A stretch of 64,000 nucleotides of DNA, taken from NCBI GenBank assembly GCA_977006965.1, contig OZ345357.1, positions 1,922,001 to 1,986,000 on the forward strand. The letters are read 5' to 3'. A program made the translations under genes and the position numbers. The notes below the pieces were generated by a model. The model was not told where the DNA came from. It made no database searches and was given only the letters and a program-made list of their open reading frames with translations. Origin of the DNA: Phymatolithon calcareum. Its lineage: Eukaryota; Rhodophyta; Florideophyceae; Hapalidiales. Positions 8,650-19,147 of the stretch are shown here, in pieces (position 1 is the stretch's first letter; the number at the start of each line of letters is the position of its first letter).

Positions 8650-8737
8650 TATTCTATTGGACGTACTCGCGTTCCCAATTTCACATTTGAAAATGGGAAA
8701 ATGAGAAATTGGGAACGCGAGTTCGTCCAATAGAATA
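8650..8737. repeat. 88-bp foldback element with 33-bp arms
   Basis: The left arm 8650-8682 (TATTCTATTGGACG..., CGCGTTCCCAATTTC) and the right arm 8705-8737 are near-perfect inverted copies around a 22-bp A-rich loop. A third, directly repeated TCCAATAGAATAC lies at 8577. Likely a tiny MITE or MITE footprint next to the truncated LPSG copy. Confidence 0.7.
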
Positions 8738-9558
8738 CCTCGGGGTTGCGGGAAATATCGATCTCTCCAGCCCATGGCCTTTACAGGAAATTATGTTTCA
8801 TATTGCAAACTGTAAGTAGATGTGGAGAAGCATGTCGTCCAAATTGCTCTTCTTCCTATGAACTAAAGCCCTCTTTGCCGGAATCTCATCATAATTGGCC
8901 CATAGAGCCTGTATTATGCATAATGCTTATTTCGCAGGACTGTCCCTCATTTTCCTGGTCCTCGTTGTCAAAAAGATATCATATTTGCTGCACGTAACAG
9001 GCGTTCGGCTTTCTTCGCCCTTTTCGTGAACGATTTCACGAAACGCGCTCACTAAAACAGCGCAATCTTTAAGAGCCGATTTCTCTGCCATGGACGAGAG
9101 CAGTATAAAAATTGCAGCGTATCCTCGATTACGTCGTGCGCCCCTACTGAACTATCAAGTTTTTCTTACGAAACTCTTACGTTTAGTACGAAATCTGGTC
9201 GCCTCAAAATGGCTAAATCGGCTGGAAACAGCGATTTCGCGAAACTATGACGGTCGATATGTCCATGAAGAAATTTTTATTTCGTAAATGTTTTTCGAGA
9301 AAAGGCTTCAGGGGCGGATTCTCTACAGGGTACACATATGTCTTGCAAGAGTAAAAAATTCCGTCCTTGAGAGATCGGCGCTTAAAGTTCTATAGAGTCC
9401 TTGCGTTTCGCACGAAACAGCTGCCCCGGCGACGAAAACAGCTGCCCCGGCGAAGGGCACGGAACCTTTCTTTGATACGGCATTGGGGTTAAAAAAGCGC
9501 ACTAAATTGGCGCAACTTGCAGTAGTGCAGGGATGCCGGAGGTTGGAGGAATCCGTGT

Positions 9559-9602
9559 AATGCGCGCGATCCAGACAGCATGCTGTCTGGATCGTGCGCA
9601 TT
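9559..9602. repeat. 44-bp palindrome (22-bp arms, no loop)
   Basis: The arms AATGCGCGCGATCCAGACAG/CA and their reverse complement meet directly, with a single mismatch. This is a cruciform-capable site. Confidence 0.85.
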
Positions 9603-9617
9603 GCATTGCAATGCAAT
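9600..9617. repeat. 18-bp perfect palindrome abutting the 44-bp palindrome
   Basis: ATTGCATTGCAATGCAAT is its own reverse complement and overlaps the end of the preceding palindrome by 3 bp. Confidence 0.85.
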
Positions 9618-9886
9618 ACTAATTAATCTCAAACGCAAGATATAGGGGTTACTGGAAACTGAAGTATCCACGTTCGTCCTGTAAACAGGGAAGTACGGGA
9701 AACTTCTAATTTTTTCCTTTCAAAAGCCCAGCTCTAAACCTCCAAGCTGCAGAAAATACAAAATCTCAATTGTTGAAAAAAAATATTTCGAGGACGAATC
9801 ATATGTGTAAGCAATAAAACACCACATAAAGTGGTGTCCACGACCAGCGAAAGAAGTATGCATGCGTCTCCGGAGCGCTCGTTGTC

Positions 9887-10754
9887 ATGCCTATCACTGC
9901 AGACGATATCAAGCACCACGCCCGCCCTATGCTACGAAATGCTTGCGGCCTGTACAATGTTGCGAAAGTCCGACGATTTCGAGCCCTATTCGGAGTCTGT
10001 TGCTGTAGCCACGGAAACGTGGAACAAGTTGCGCCGCGCGTTCCCGCATACTCAGCACCGAATCATCTTCTCTGGGCATTGCTATTCTTGAAAGTGTACG
10101 GTAGTGATTCTGTCCACTGCGCGATCTGCAAGGTCGACGAGAAGACATTCCGAAAATGGGCTTGGATATTTGTCGTGCTAATTTCAGAGCTCCAAGTGGT
10201 AATTTCTCATTTCTCACCTTTGATTCTACCATTACTCGGCTGTGGCACTAACTGGAGCGAATTGCCCTTGTCAGATTGTTTGGAGTAACCGGCTTTCAGG
10301 AAAACAATACAAAGTTGAGCACTCGGAAAAGGTCTGTTTTGTGTCTGTTGATGGCACAGACTGTACAATTCGAGAACCGTCGCCGTTTAGTCCAGAATGG
10401 TATTCCCATAAGAGCCATGGACCTGGAGTTCGCTATGAGGTTGGTATTTCGATTGAGACTGGAGATATAGTCTGGGTTTTTGGACCCTTTGCGTGCGGTT
10501 CGAATCCAGACGTCAATATTTTTAGATCCCGGATGAAACTAAGACTGTTGGAAAATGAATGTGTAGTCGCGGACAAAGTCTATCAGGACGAATCATGTGT
10601 TCGAGATGGTATAATTGAAACAGAAGATGAAAGGTTTATATCTAACGTACGCGCAAGGCATGAAACAGCAAACAGGCGGCTGAAGCAATTTTTTGTTCTG
10701 AGCCATCGTTTCCGACACTGCCTTCACAGACACTCTTTTGCTTTCTTGCTGTAG
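9887..10754 (+). CDS. spliced DDE transposase (Harbinger/DDE_Tnp_4-like), two exons
   Basis: Exon 1 is 9887-10198 and exon 2 is 10275-10754, giving about 263 aa. The 76-bp intron has GT (GTAATTTC), AG (CCCTTGTCAG) and an ACTAAC branch-like motif; splicing joins SELQV to IVWSNRLSG in frame. Exon 1 has HLLWALLFLKVYG and DEKTFRKWAW, typical of the helical N-terminal part. Exon 2 carries the catalytic region: first Asp in CFVSVDGTD, second in VVADKVYQDESC, and Glu in RARHETANRRLKQF. Near 9985-10060 an alternative frame (VAVATETWNKLRRAFP) reads more like the family, so a pair of compensating indels is suspected. Its partner may be the LPSG gene, convergent at 13.2-14.2 kb. Target-site ends were not found. 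Confidence 0.7.
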
Positions 10755-13169
10755 CGAATCTCACTCAACTATCTATTGAAAATGGAGAGCCATTGTTTTC
10801 TCTTTAGCTCTTATTTTATAAAAACTGAGGTAACCTGTGCAAAGCATAGAATAGATTGAATAGCAGACCGTTTCCCAAGATTTTAATTTGTTTGTCGTAA
10901 AACACTGCATATGACCTCAAATCTATGTCATGAAAACAATATCGGGTCGTCCGGTAATTTGATGCGAATATTGTGCAAAAACATGAAAGGTGTGATCTCC
11001 CTAATCTTATGCTCAGTAAGAGAAACAGTGTCTTTATGTAGCTTTTTCAATACGAGTTCTTTGTTCATCTTTCTCCACGTGGGAGATTTTCTTCACATAC
11101 GCAAGAACTTCTGCAAATATTTCGTTTGGTTTTAGGTTCTTATCTGAGAAGATTATATTTTGTTTCAAGTGTATTCTTGTTAAATGTGTTTATTCGTAGA
11201 AAGGCTATTCGAGCCTTAAGATGTTCGTTTTAGGATCTCTGTGAAAGTCTCTTTCTAGGTGGGCAACGTTTTTTTCGTGTAACCCAGTGAGTACTACCAC
11301 TGCTCTACTATGTATAACAATGTTACATATTGGGGGCTTTGTGTCCGTTAATCCAGATGATACATCTTAATGTAAACGCTGCTGGCTGTCACCTCGTCAT
11401 GTACAAAATTGGGCGTGGAAAATAATATATCATCCTGCAGTAGATTGCAAATTATGATCATAGCTCTCATGGCTCTCAGATGCAGCTTTTCTGTACGCTT
11501 TCCATTGATATGGGAGTCAGAACTATTAAATCATGCCAGCTAATCATCAATAGCTTTCTACCAGACAAATGTTTTGTTCGCTTGGTAGCAGTGTTTTCGA
11601 AACAATTGCATGAAAACAAGTATAAGACCAATTTCTCATAGATTTTTGTAGAGAGCAACAGCCTACTTCATTAATGAAAATATTCTAAAGACTTGTCTTC
11701 ATTGAAAACCATGCTACGGGAAAGGGATGATTTACAAAAAAACATTCCTGACGAAGCAGATTCTAGAAGAACGAATAAAAGGATTTTTTGCCCTTCAATG
11801 ATCTCGATGTGTAAGGCAGTGTAGGCCAATGATAACATGTCGAGAATTCAGCCATATGCCTGATTTTTAATTGTAAGTTACAGTCTTCCATTTGAACCAT
11901 TATTGCATATTCGAAAGTCGCGCAATCGCTTTCCTAAATATGTGTGTTGCTCCGTTTACTCAGAGGGCTGTGATACCGCAGCTCGTTGAGCGTTGTTGAA
12001 AAAAACCTTATCATCCCATCAAGGTTGCAGACAAGAATCCATTCTATGTATCCATACTACTTCAGGTCTTCATTTTGAGGAGAAAACGATCGCCAAAAAA
12101 TCGGAAAACCGGTGGTTTCCTCGAAAATCAGATTTTATCTTTTATTTTTTAAAACGTTCGATCAGACTTCTGCACGTTTTTTGCACATAAATAGTTTGTT
12201 GAGTGCATTTGCTTTCCATGAACTGAAGTAGAAGCTCTGATGCCTATGATGATAGAAGATACGGGAAGGAGAAGATTGAAAAATTAGGTTCGATCGGTTT
12301 TCGAAAACCGATCATTCGAAACTCGGTAAAACCGACTTTCAAATCTTTAATCTTTTGTCAGCGAGACGGCGTATTTTCGATTAAATCGAATATCAAAATG
12401 AACTATATATTGCCCAGTGACACCTAGTTGTTCTTTTGAAACGGTTTACCACAGCTTTCAGACTCAAAAGTTTTCAAATATTGCCTGAAATGGTGAAGAA
12501 TCTGAACTTTCCCTCCAGTTGGTATGCATATGTATTTTTCTTGTCTAAATCGAGATTTTTGAATGGTTTCATAAAATAAAAACCTATATTTGGCCTCACA
12601 CTCCAGAGGGGAACGCTAGGGTTCCTCTTGGTTTATTTCACGCATCAGAAAAACCTAGCTTCTTCCAGAAGGACGTACTAAGTGAATTCAATTTTCAGAA
12701 GGATCACCGCCAATGTTTTTAATATTGATAGAAGGACGGGCTGGGACAGGGTTTAATCTACATTGAATCTGAAAACATGATGGCGAGGGCCAAGAAGCAC
12801 TAGAGAGGCTTTTGAAAATATAACTAGAAGATCTTTATGCTCAGAATTAGTCGTAAAATTCTTGGTGCAGTATATTTGTCTTGGGTGTAAAATGTAGAAG
12901 TCTTTGCATTGCGACCACGGGCCACATTTCCTAATTGCACGTGGGAGAATGCGTAATCACAGTTATAAAACATTGTCGCTTTATGAAAATAAGGTATCTA
13001 ATTGTAGTAGTATCGCAACGTATGCGAAAGGAAAAGAATAAAAGATAAAACATTAAAATGAAAGAATTAAAATGAAGTTTATAACTGCCTAAGCTTGGTG
13101 CTAACGATCACGATGTTGGCATTTTGTAAGATACTGCCTGGAAATAAAACGAGCTGCTATTAAAAGTGT
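10755..13169. other. AT-rich gene-free stretch, 2.4 kb
   Basis: No coding frame with recognisable features on either strand. It contains a perfect 22-bp palindrome (12292-12313). It lies between the transposase and the convergent LPSG gene and could be internal, non-coding sequence of one larger element. Confidence 0.45.
12292..12313. repeat. 22-bp perfect palindrome
   Basis: The two 11-bp halves, GATCGGTTTTC and GAAAACCGATC, form an uninterrupted self-complementary site. Confidence 0.85.
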
Positions 13170-14167
13170 CTATTTTGTGATTGCACGATCGTTAGTAATA
13201 TTTTCAGAGGCACGCGGACGAGAACGCTGAACGTTGATAATTGCCTTCTTCTGTGGGCTGTCGTCATAGTCCTCCTCTTCGACGTCCATGTCGATGTATA
13301 GTAGCTGCTCATTACAAGGAACAGTTTCAGAGTCCGAGTCATCTTTGAAACCAAGGTATGACTCTTTCAAGGAGCTTGCCTTAACCGGAGAGGGAAGACG
13401 AATTATTGCTGTCGATTCGAGAATGTCAGAACGCTTCTGACGCAGCTGCTTCAATGCCATCTCGAAGGCAAGCTTTTTGTGGATAGCCGAGGAGACGATG
13501 CCAGGGTTTGGATTTAGAAACCATTCCCGGTGCATTATATTAGGATTGGATAGCGCATTCGGCAACGCAATCTTCACCGTAAGAAGATTATCTTCAACGT
13601 CCACCTTAACGTGCCGAGGAAATACACCAGATGGGAGTACAACGCAGACGGATAGCTTCGACTTCAGCGTTATATTGCAAGTGGACGGAGCAATAACATG
13701 AAGCGGCATGAAATCCATACGGCCAAGAAGCAGTTCACTGGCAGATCAATCTTCGCCAATTTGCATATCCGCCTTTGGTCCGGGTGCGTCATTTCCTAGG
13801 ATCGCGTACAGAGCGTCTGAGCATTTCGGAACGAGATCAACGCCTCTCGTGCTCACCACAGAGCCTGTGTTTAAATCGCAATGTTGATATCAAAAATCCA
13901 AATCAAATTCATTAGTATTCCAATACGCTTCTGACCAGTTTTGGAACGTTTATGCCGAAATTTACCTCGCTTCGGAAGACCAAACTCTTTCTTAAGCTCC
14001 GTGAAAAGCTTCAGAAATTTCGGGGTGTCAAAGCACTTGAATGTGGAAATGTTTTCCTTTCGGATATCAGCCGATTTTTCCTCACCCGTGGGGGTGCCCT
14101 TGACAAACATGTCTCTGAGAACGTTAGCGGCCGCCACCTGCTCTGCTGTCATCCTCCTGGGGGCCAT
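13170..14167 (-). CDS. LPSG-family protein of unknown function, two exons, one internal TGA
   Basis: Exon 1 (14167-13936) starts with MAPRRMTAEQVAAANVLRDM and ends in a basic KFRHKRSKT stretch. A 71-bp intron (13935-13865, GTCAGAAG...ACACAG, with ACTAAT inside) joins in frame to exon 2 (13864-13170), giving about 308 codons. Exon 2 reads DALYAILGNDAPGPKADMQI, then an in-frame TGA at 13748-13746, then SELLLGRMDFMPLHVI, CVVLPSGVFPRHVKVDVEDN and MHREWF, with an acidic tail (DMDVEEEDYDD). The clean splice supports a real gene; the TGA implies a recent nonsense mutation, a missed splice or a reading error. The segment after LPSG resembles an Hsp20/p23-type strand pattern (inference). It is convergent with the DDE transposase 2.4 kb away and has a truncated paralogue at 8227-8560. 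Function unknown. Confidence 0.6.
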
Positions 14168-15906
14168 CGCTGTAGAAAGCAATCGAGTGGGACTCCGAAT
14201 TTTGCCGGTTTTCGTGGATTGGTTCGTTCCAGCACGATTCGGTGAGTGAAACGAACAGTGGCTTCTGCAGTGCAGCAAATCCAGGTCTATAACCGGTAGT
14301 TCATCGGAAAATCTGAGGTGACATGGCACCGTCGCACCACGGAGGGCTATGATACAGTTATTATGCTGGTGTTTTATTGGTCCGACTATTTGGAGTCGTC
14401 CTGACGCTAGTAGTCCCAAAATTAACTTCAAAAATTAGGCTCCGCTCAGAATGCGCGGGTCGGAGTCTTTGTATACAGGAGAATGCGGGAAATTGCGTTA
14501 TTTCGATATTTCGAAAAAATTAATACTGTCGAAGAACCAGCCAATCCACCCAAAACATGTGACCAATAATGTAGCCTAGCTGTGATTTCCAAAGTGACCC
14601 TCCATATGATACGACACATAGGATCTTTCAATTGTTACTCCTAGATCTGAACGCCCCGTAGTAGTTATGATTTCTTTTCGTGTGTTACGGAACAAACCGG
14701 CTGCTGGGAAAAACGCCAAGCGATACTTTCGGCATTGACAATTGGCAAGAAACAGCGGAAAAAAGTTTCGCTTTCCTGTTTTTATAGAGCCATAACTTTG
14801 CATAAAGTGAGTCGCAATGCATTCGGTCTTCGCGAAACTTTGGTCTCTAGTGTTGGAACTACAAAGTTTCGCAAAAAAAATCTAAAATGTGCGCTCCTTG
14901 CCGGCGAAAGTTGCAAGCGAAAGTCGAAAGTTTCGCCTAAAACGCGAAAGTTTCGATATCTGGAGGCATGTTTCGTCAGCAAGGAGTTGGGCTTTCTTGA
15001 ATTTTTTTATATGTTTCGAAAGAACTCATTGAGGACTACAGTCAAACCCCTCTATAAGCAACACGTCGGTCAGGAATTTCGTTTGCATTTATAGAGGTAT
15101 TGCAAATGAAGAGGCTCTATCATATCGGATCATTACAGCATCGGTCCAAGAAACTACAGTAGGCAGGTACTGTGGGCCGATGTGATCAAAGGAGAGAGGG
15201 CTGGAAGCTGCAATAAATGGCTTACAGGCGATGTATTGAAGCAAATAGAGACTGCTTCTGCAACATAGAGTATCAAAAAAGTAACTAAAATAAAGGGTAG
15301 CTCTCGAGAATCTTGCGTTATTGCAGGTTGCAATAAACCTTTAATTTGTATATTTTTAGGCGTATACGGACCTCGTCGGCGAGTTGTCGTTGCTTAATTG
15401 CAGGTTTTTCTTTCAAAAGGGTTGCTTATTGTTCACTATTGTACTGTAGCAGTCATTTACCCAATTTACTCGTGCATTTAAATGGGTAAATTACTGCTAC
15501 TACAGTATATAGTATGGAACAAGTCGGGCCATGCATTTCCGCAGTGGCGTTGAAAATGGCATGCCGTAAACTGTACTGTACAAAGGACTGGATACAGTAC
15601 AGTGTGTACTGTGTCATATGATACAGTGCGCACTGTATGAAGTCAGAGTTGACAGTGAGATTCGCCTCGTTGTGCAAACGGTATGCATATGTACCGAAAA
15701 GAGTTTTGCTCATTCAAACGATGCGCTAAGAAGGGACAGTAATATCTACATTATCTACAGTACCTGTAGAACATAATTTGTTCTAGAAAAAGGAAAAGAA
15801 TTGTGGGCACAAGATAATGTAGAGGAAAATTTTGTGAAATTCGATACTGTGCCTGGGAGCTGCGGGAAATGGAGAAAAGCGCAATTTTAATTCCATAACT
15901 TTAGTT
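14168..15906. other. gene-free stretch with hairpins, left flank of the tandem array
   Basis: No supported gene. An inverted repeat spans 15442-15507 (arms TACTGTAGCAGT and ACTGCTACTACAGTA, each extended by ATTTACCCA-like sequence). Nearby is a perfect 18-bp palindrome, ATACAGTGCGCACTGTAT, at 15621-15638, within a run of further ACAGT/ACTGT half-sites. Confidence 0.5.
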
Positions 15907-15969
15907 CCATAACTTTAGTTATGGTATTAGCGGAGATGTTGAGTTATGACACCCATGTTTCTAAAAATT

Positions 15970-16140
15970 TAATTGGACGAGATTATGGAAATGATTGGAC
16001 CACATTCATCGAGTCAGCGATTTCATTGGGCGAGATTTCGAAATGATTGGACCACATTCATCGTGTTCTGTGATTTCATTGGACGAGACGGTCCAGATGA
16101 TTGGACCACATTCATAGCGTTCTGTGATTTCATTGGTCCT
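15970..16140 (+). repeat. ~55-bp minisatellite near the left end of the 6.13-kb unit (copy 1)
   Basis: About three units of the pattern ATTGGACGAGAT..., AATGATTGGACCACATTCAT and GTTCTGTGATTTC. The same block recurs in copies 2-4 (22098, 28225 and 34355 onward). Confidence 0.85.
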
Positions 16141-17229
16141 CTCAGAGATTAAAATTTGCAGATTTTGCAATTTAAAAAAATTGACAATTTTACGTTTTCG
16201 CCAATATTTTGGCTATTGAAAAGTTGGACGTTTCAGAAATTCTGATGATTCCCGCCTTCTTTGAGACTTTCGAAGAGGCGTTTTGAAGCGCCTCCCTTAC
16301 TTAAATTCTCAAAAATCCTCCAGATTTCGCATATTGAAATCATTTTCCACTCCACGAGTACCACTGGCTCCCCGTTTCCTGTATCCCTTGGACACGATTG
16401 CTTCGTGGCCTGCCGATGTTCTTTAGAGCAGTGGCAAGAGGTACCGCTACATGCTTTGTTCAAATTTCGTAACTACTATGTCATAGAATTATCAGCATGC
16501 ACCATCTCTGACTATGTCGTTCATATCACCCATTCTTGTTTTCGCTCGAACACTCCCTAATCTCACTCTGAATATTCACTTGAACCTTAACCATCATTGA
16601 ATATTTTCAGATCTACCAACATTAACCACAACTATGTACTCGCGCATTAAAGGACCTGTACAAGCACTCTTTACATACACGATACACATTCTCGATTTCC
16701 TTGTCACCATCAGCATCGTCTACACTTCCTAATATCACGTCCGATGTGCCCCAAGATTCGACAGCGGTAACAGTCTTTGGCATTAAGAAGCGACAGCTTC
16801 CACCTCGTGGCTGTGGTGTGACTCTTCAGCGACCAATCAAAACTGAAATGAGGCTCTGGTCCCGCATGATCTCCGCACCGTGCTGAATAGATTGCCAGCA
16901 CACGATCCCACGGTGCACGATAAGATTGTGGAGCTCGGTGAGTTGTAACAGAGACAATAAATGAATGCTTTATTGAAAAACAATTAACTTTTGGGTGCAC
17001 TGGCGATGCGCTATGTGAGACCGGAGCTTCAATTTTGACTCGCGTTTCCGCAAACGGGTCAATAAATGTTAGTCTTCTTGAATGTGGCAACGAGTCAAGC
17101 CGTATTTCTCACGGACGAATCTATTTAGTTTCCCTTGCGCGCAATTACTCTCTCCAAGGTTTCGGAACCGGCTCTTACTCAGATATGAACAAATTTGGTT
17201 CCTTCTCCCGCTCCGAAGCAATGCACTAA

Positions 17230-17790
17230 CAACAGAAATTTCAGCATCCGGAAGTCATAGTATCTGTTCATATTAGGTGCGCGCTGAATGTTGAACATAG
17301 TGTCGGCTGTAATATCCTTGAGAGGATGATCATTTGTCCAGGTCACGGGCATTCCATACCCTGCCCCTAACGCCCAGTAATTCTTGTTGGTATCAGCACG
17401 TTAAAATGCGACTTGCAGTCGTGCCGCATTCTCAGATGTATGCAGTGGAACGAACATCACGTCGCTTGCACATCTGTCATGTCAGTGTACAGAAAAGACC
17501 TCCATGGGACCGCCATTTGGTCCTGAATGTGCGGCCCGCTACTCAACCACCATGTACCTTAATTCGCGCGCCGTTCGATCGGGTTTCGTGCGGTGCACGA
17601 GCAATCCTGCTGGTTTGTCCACTACTACATAATGCTCGGTGTGCAATAATATTGAAATTCCAGTGCCAATTCGTGGAACCTGCGGAAGCGCGCGCGGGCA
17701 GGGACGGAGCGAGGAAATAATACCAGTACTGCTGGTTCGCTGGTTGATGCTGCTTAGATTCAATGCCGTTTTAATTGACAATGTGCACAA
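17230..17790 (-). pseudogene. decayed RluA/TruC-type pseudouridine synthase fragment (copy 1)
   Basis: An 83-aa open piece (17790-17539) contains ISILLHTEHYVVVDKPAGLL followed by VHRTKPDR, the conserved 'VVDKPAGLLVH' start of RluA-family synthases. Past its stop, other frames continue the family: FSVH, a stop, then HDRCASDVMF, at the place of the catalytic H-R-L-D box; then SENAARLQVAF; then KNYWALGAGYGMPVTWTNDH followed by PLKD, matching the K-Y-L-A-x-V-x-G and H-P-L segments. Several stops and frame changes separate the pieces, so no protein is made. Active relatives isomerise uridine in rRNA or tRNA. It is probably a captured or duplicated host gene piece carried by the unit. Confidence 0.7.
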
Positions 17791-19147
17791 TTGTGGTTTA
17801 TCGGCAAGAACAGCGGAGGTGTGAAGGAAACCCGAGAGATCGTCATTTGAAAATGGATCGTGAAAGTGGGAGAGTTCAGGCGTTTTCGAACATGGGATTG
17901 CGTGGTACTGGTATTGATATTGATGTCAAACTCTTCAGGCTCAGAGCGCCGTGCAATTGGGTATTGACATATGAGCCAATTGTATTTTTAGCTAGAATAA
18001 GTCCATTGTCTGGTCTGATTCGGGTCTTGATTCAGGAAGGCAATTCGTGTTTAAGTACTAGAACATCAATTTTCTTGGCATGTTTGGACCCCAGTACAGC
18101 ATGCCACGGTCTAAGTTCTTAGAGAAGAAAGGGCCTTGTGTCTCACTTCCCAATATTCTTTAGAGCAGTGGCGGGAGGTAACGCTACATGCACTATTCAC
18201 TATGTCATAGAATTGTCCGCATCGGTACTCTTTCAATAATTCTGCAGGTTGCTGGCATTTTAAGAAACTGCATCTGAAAAACTGAAGGACAGTCTGACAT
18301 AAGTCTGTTGTTCCTGTTTTTCTCGAAATCACTAATCATGTCTGTTCGGCTGCCAAACGGCGGGGAAGGAGTTTCTGGAGATATCCTCGCACATTGAACC
18401 TAGCAAAAATGTTCACACGGCAAGACCAAATTTTTCAAATCAGAAAAGGAACGACTGAAATTAATTGACCACCAAATGGTAGCGCCTTGTTGACCCCCTG
18501 CGTCTGGCCAGTCCTAGCAAGAGGTCCTCTTCTATGTATGACACATATAAAACTGAACTCCGACTTCATATTGATAGCTTCTAGCAATACTCAGTCCAGC
18601 ATGCTGGAGCAACAGCTGCGCCAACTCCGCCTACTGTAGTAGATGCCAACTGCCGTGCTATTTCCCGCAGTCGCACTGCAGTGCCCCCCGCTGCCTCAAA
18701 AGATCCCGCCCACCTCAGCGCCAAGAGTTATTTGTGTCGCTCCGTCTCTGAAGTTTGCCGCAGTCAGCTTTTAATGTCTCTCCCCTCGCTTGTGGAGGCA
18801 TTTGACCCCCTGGCCCGCACCGTTTTGCCATACCCGCGCTCACTATCTGGTGATTTCGGAAGCGAATTAAGCCCTCATTTCAATGCGCGCGCCTTCCTGG
18901 CCTCAGCAACGTGCTTCTAGAATCAACAGGACTTTTTTGACTGCTTTTCTCATTTTTCTGATTTGTCCGACTTAGCTCGCGTCCTTCGACTTTCGCAAAA
19001 TAAAAACATATGTTGACTAAATCTTATCTCTTTCATCCACTTCTGAAACGTTATACAAGGTATTTATAGTGCGAGGTGGAAGTCGAAAATATTATACTTC
19101 ACTTTTTAACGTAGAAAGAACGTCGAATGAGAGCTGCATGCTAAGAA

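Larger units (their letters stand above)
8775..9830. other. gene-free stretch with palindromes
   Basis: No supported gene. It contains a two-copy short repeat, ACAGCTGCCCCGGCGA (near 9417 and 9440), and the strong palindromes listed separately at 9559-9617. Confidence 0.5.

Noticed and set aside
10490-10510. tRNA B-box-like GGTTCGAATCC
   Set aside because: It lies inside transposase exon 2, encoding C-G-S-N-P-D. No acceptor stem or A box fits around it.
15970-16140. CRISPR-like array
   Set aside because: The repeats are ~55-bp tandem minisatellite units with no unique spacers, the genome is eukaryotic and no cas genes are present.
16710-17090. 126-aa - strand ORF repeated in units 1-4
   Set aside because: Composition is not protein-like and no motif is recognised. 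Persistence across recent copies is not evidence of selection.
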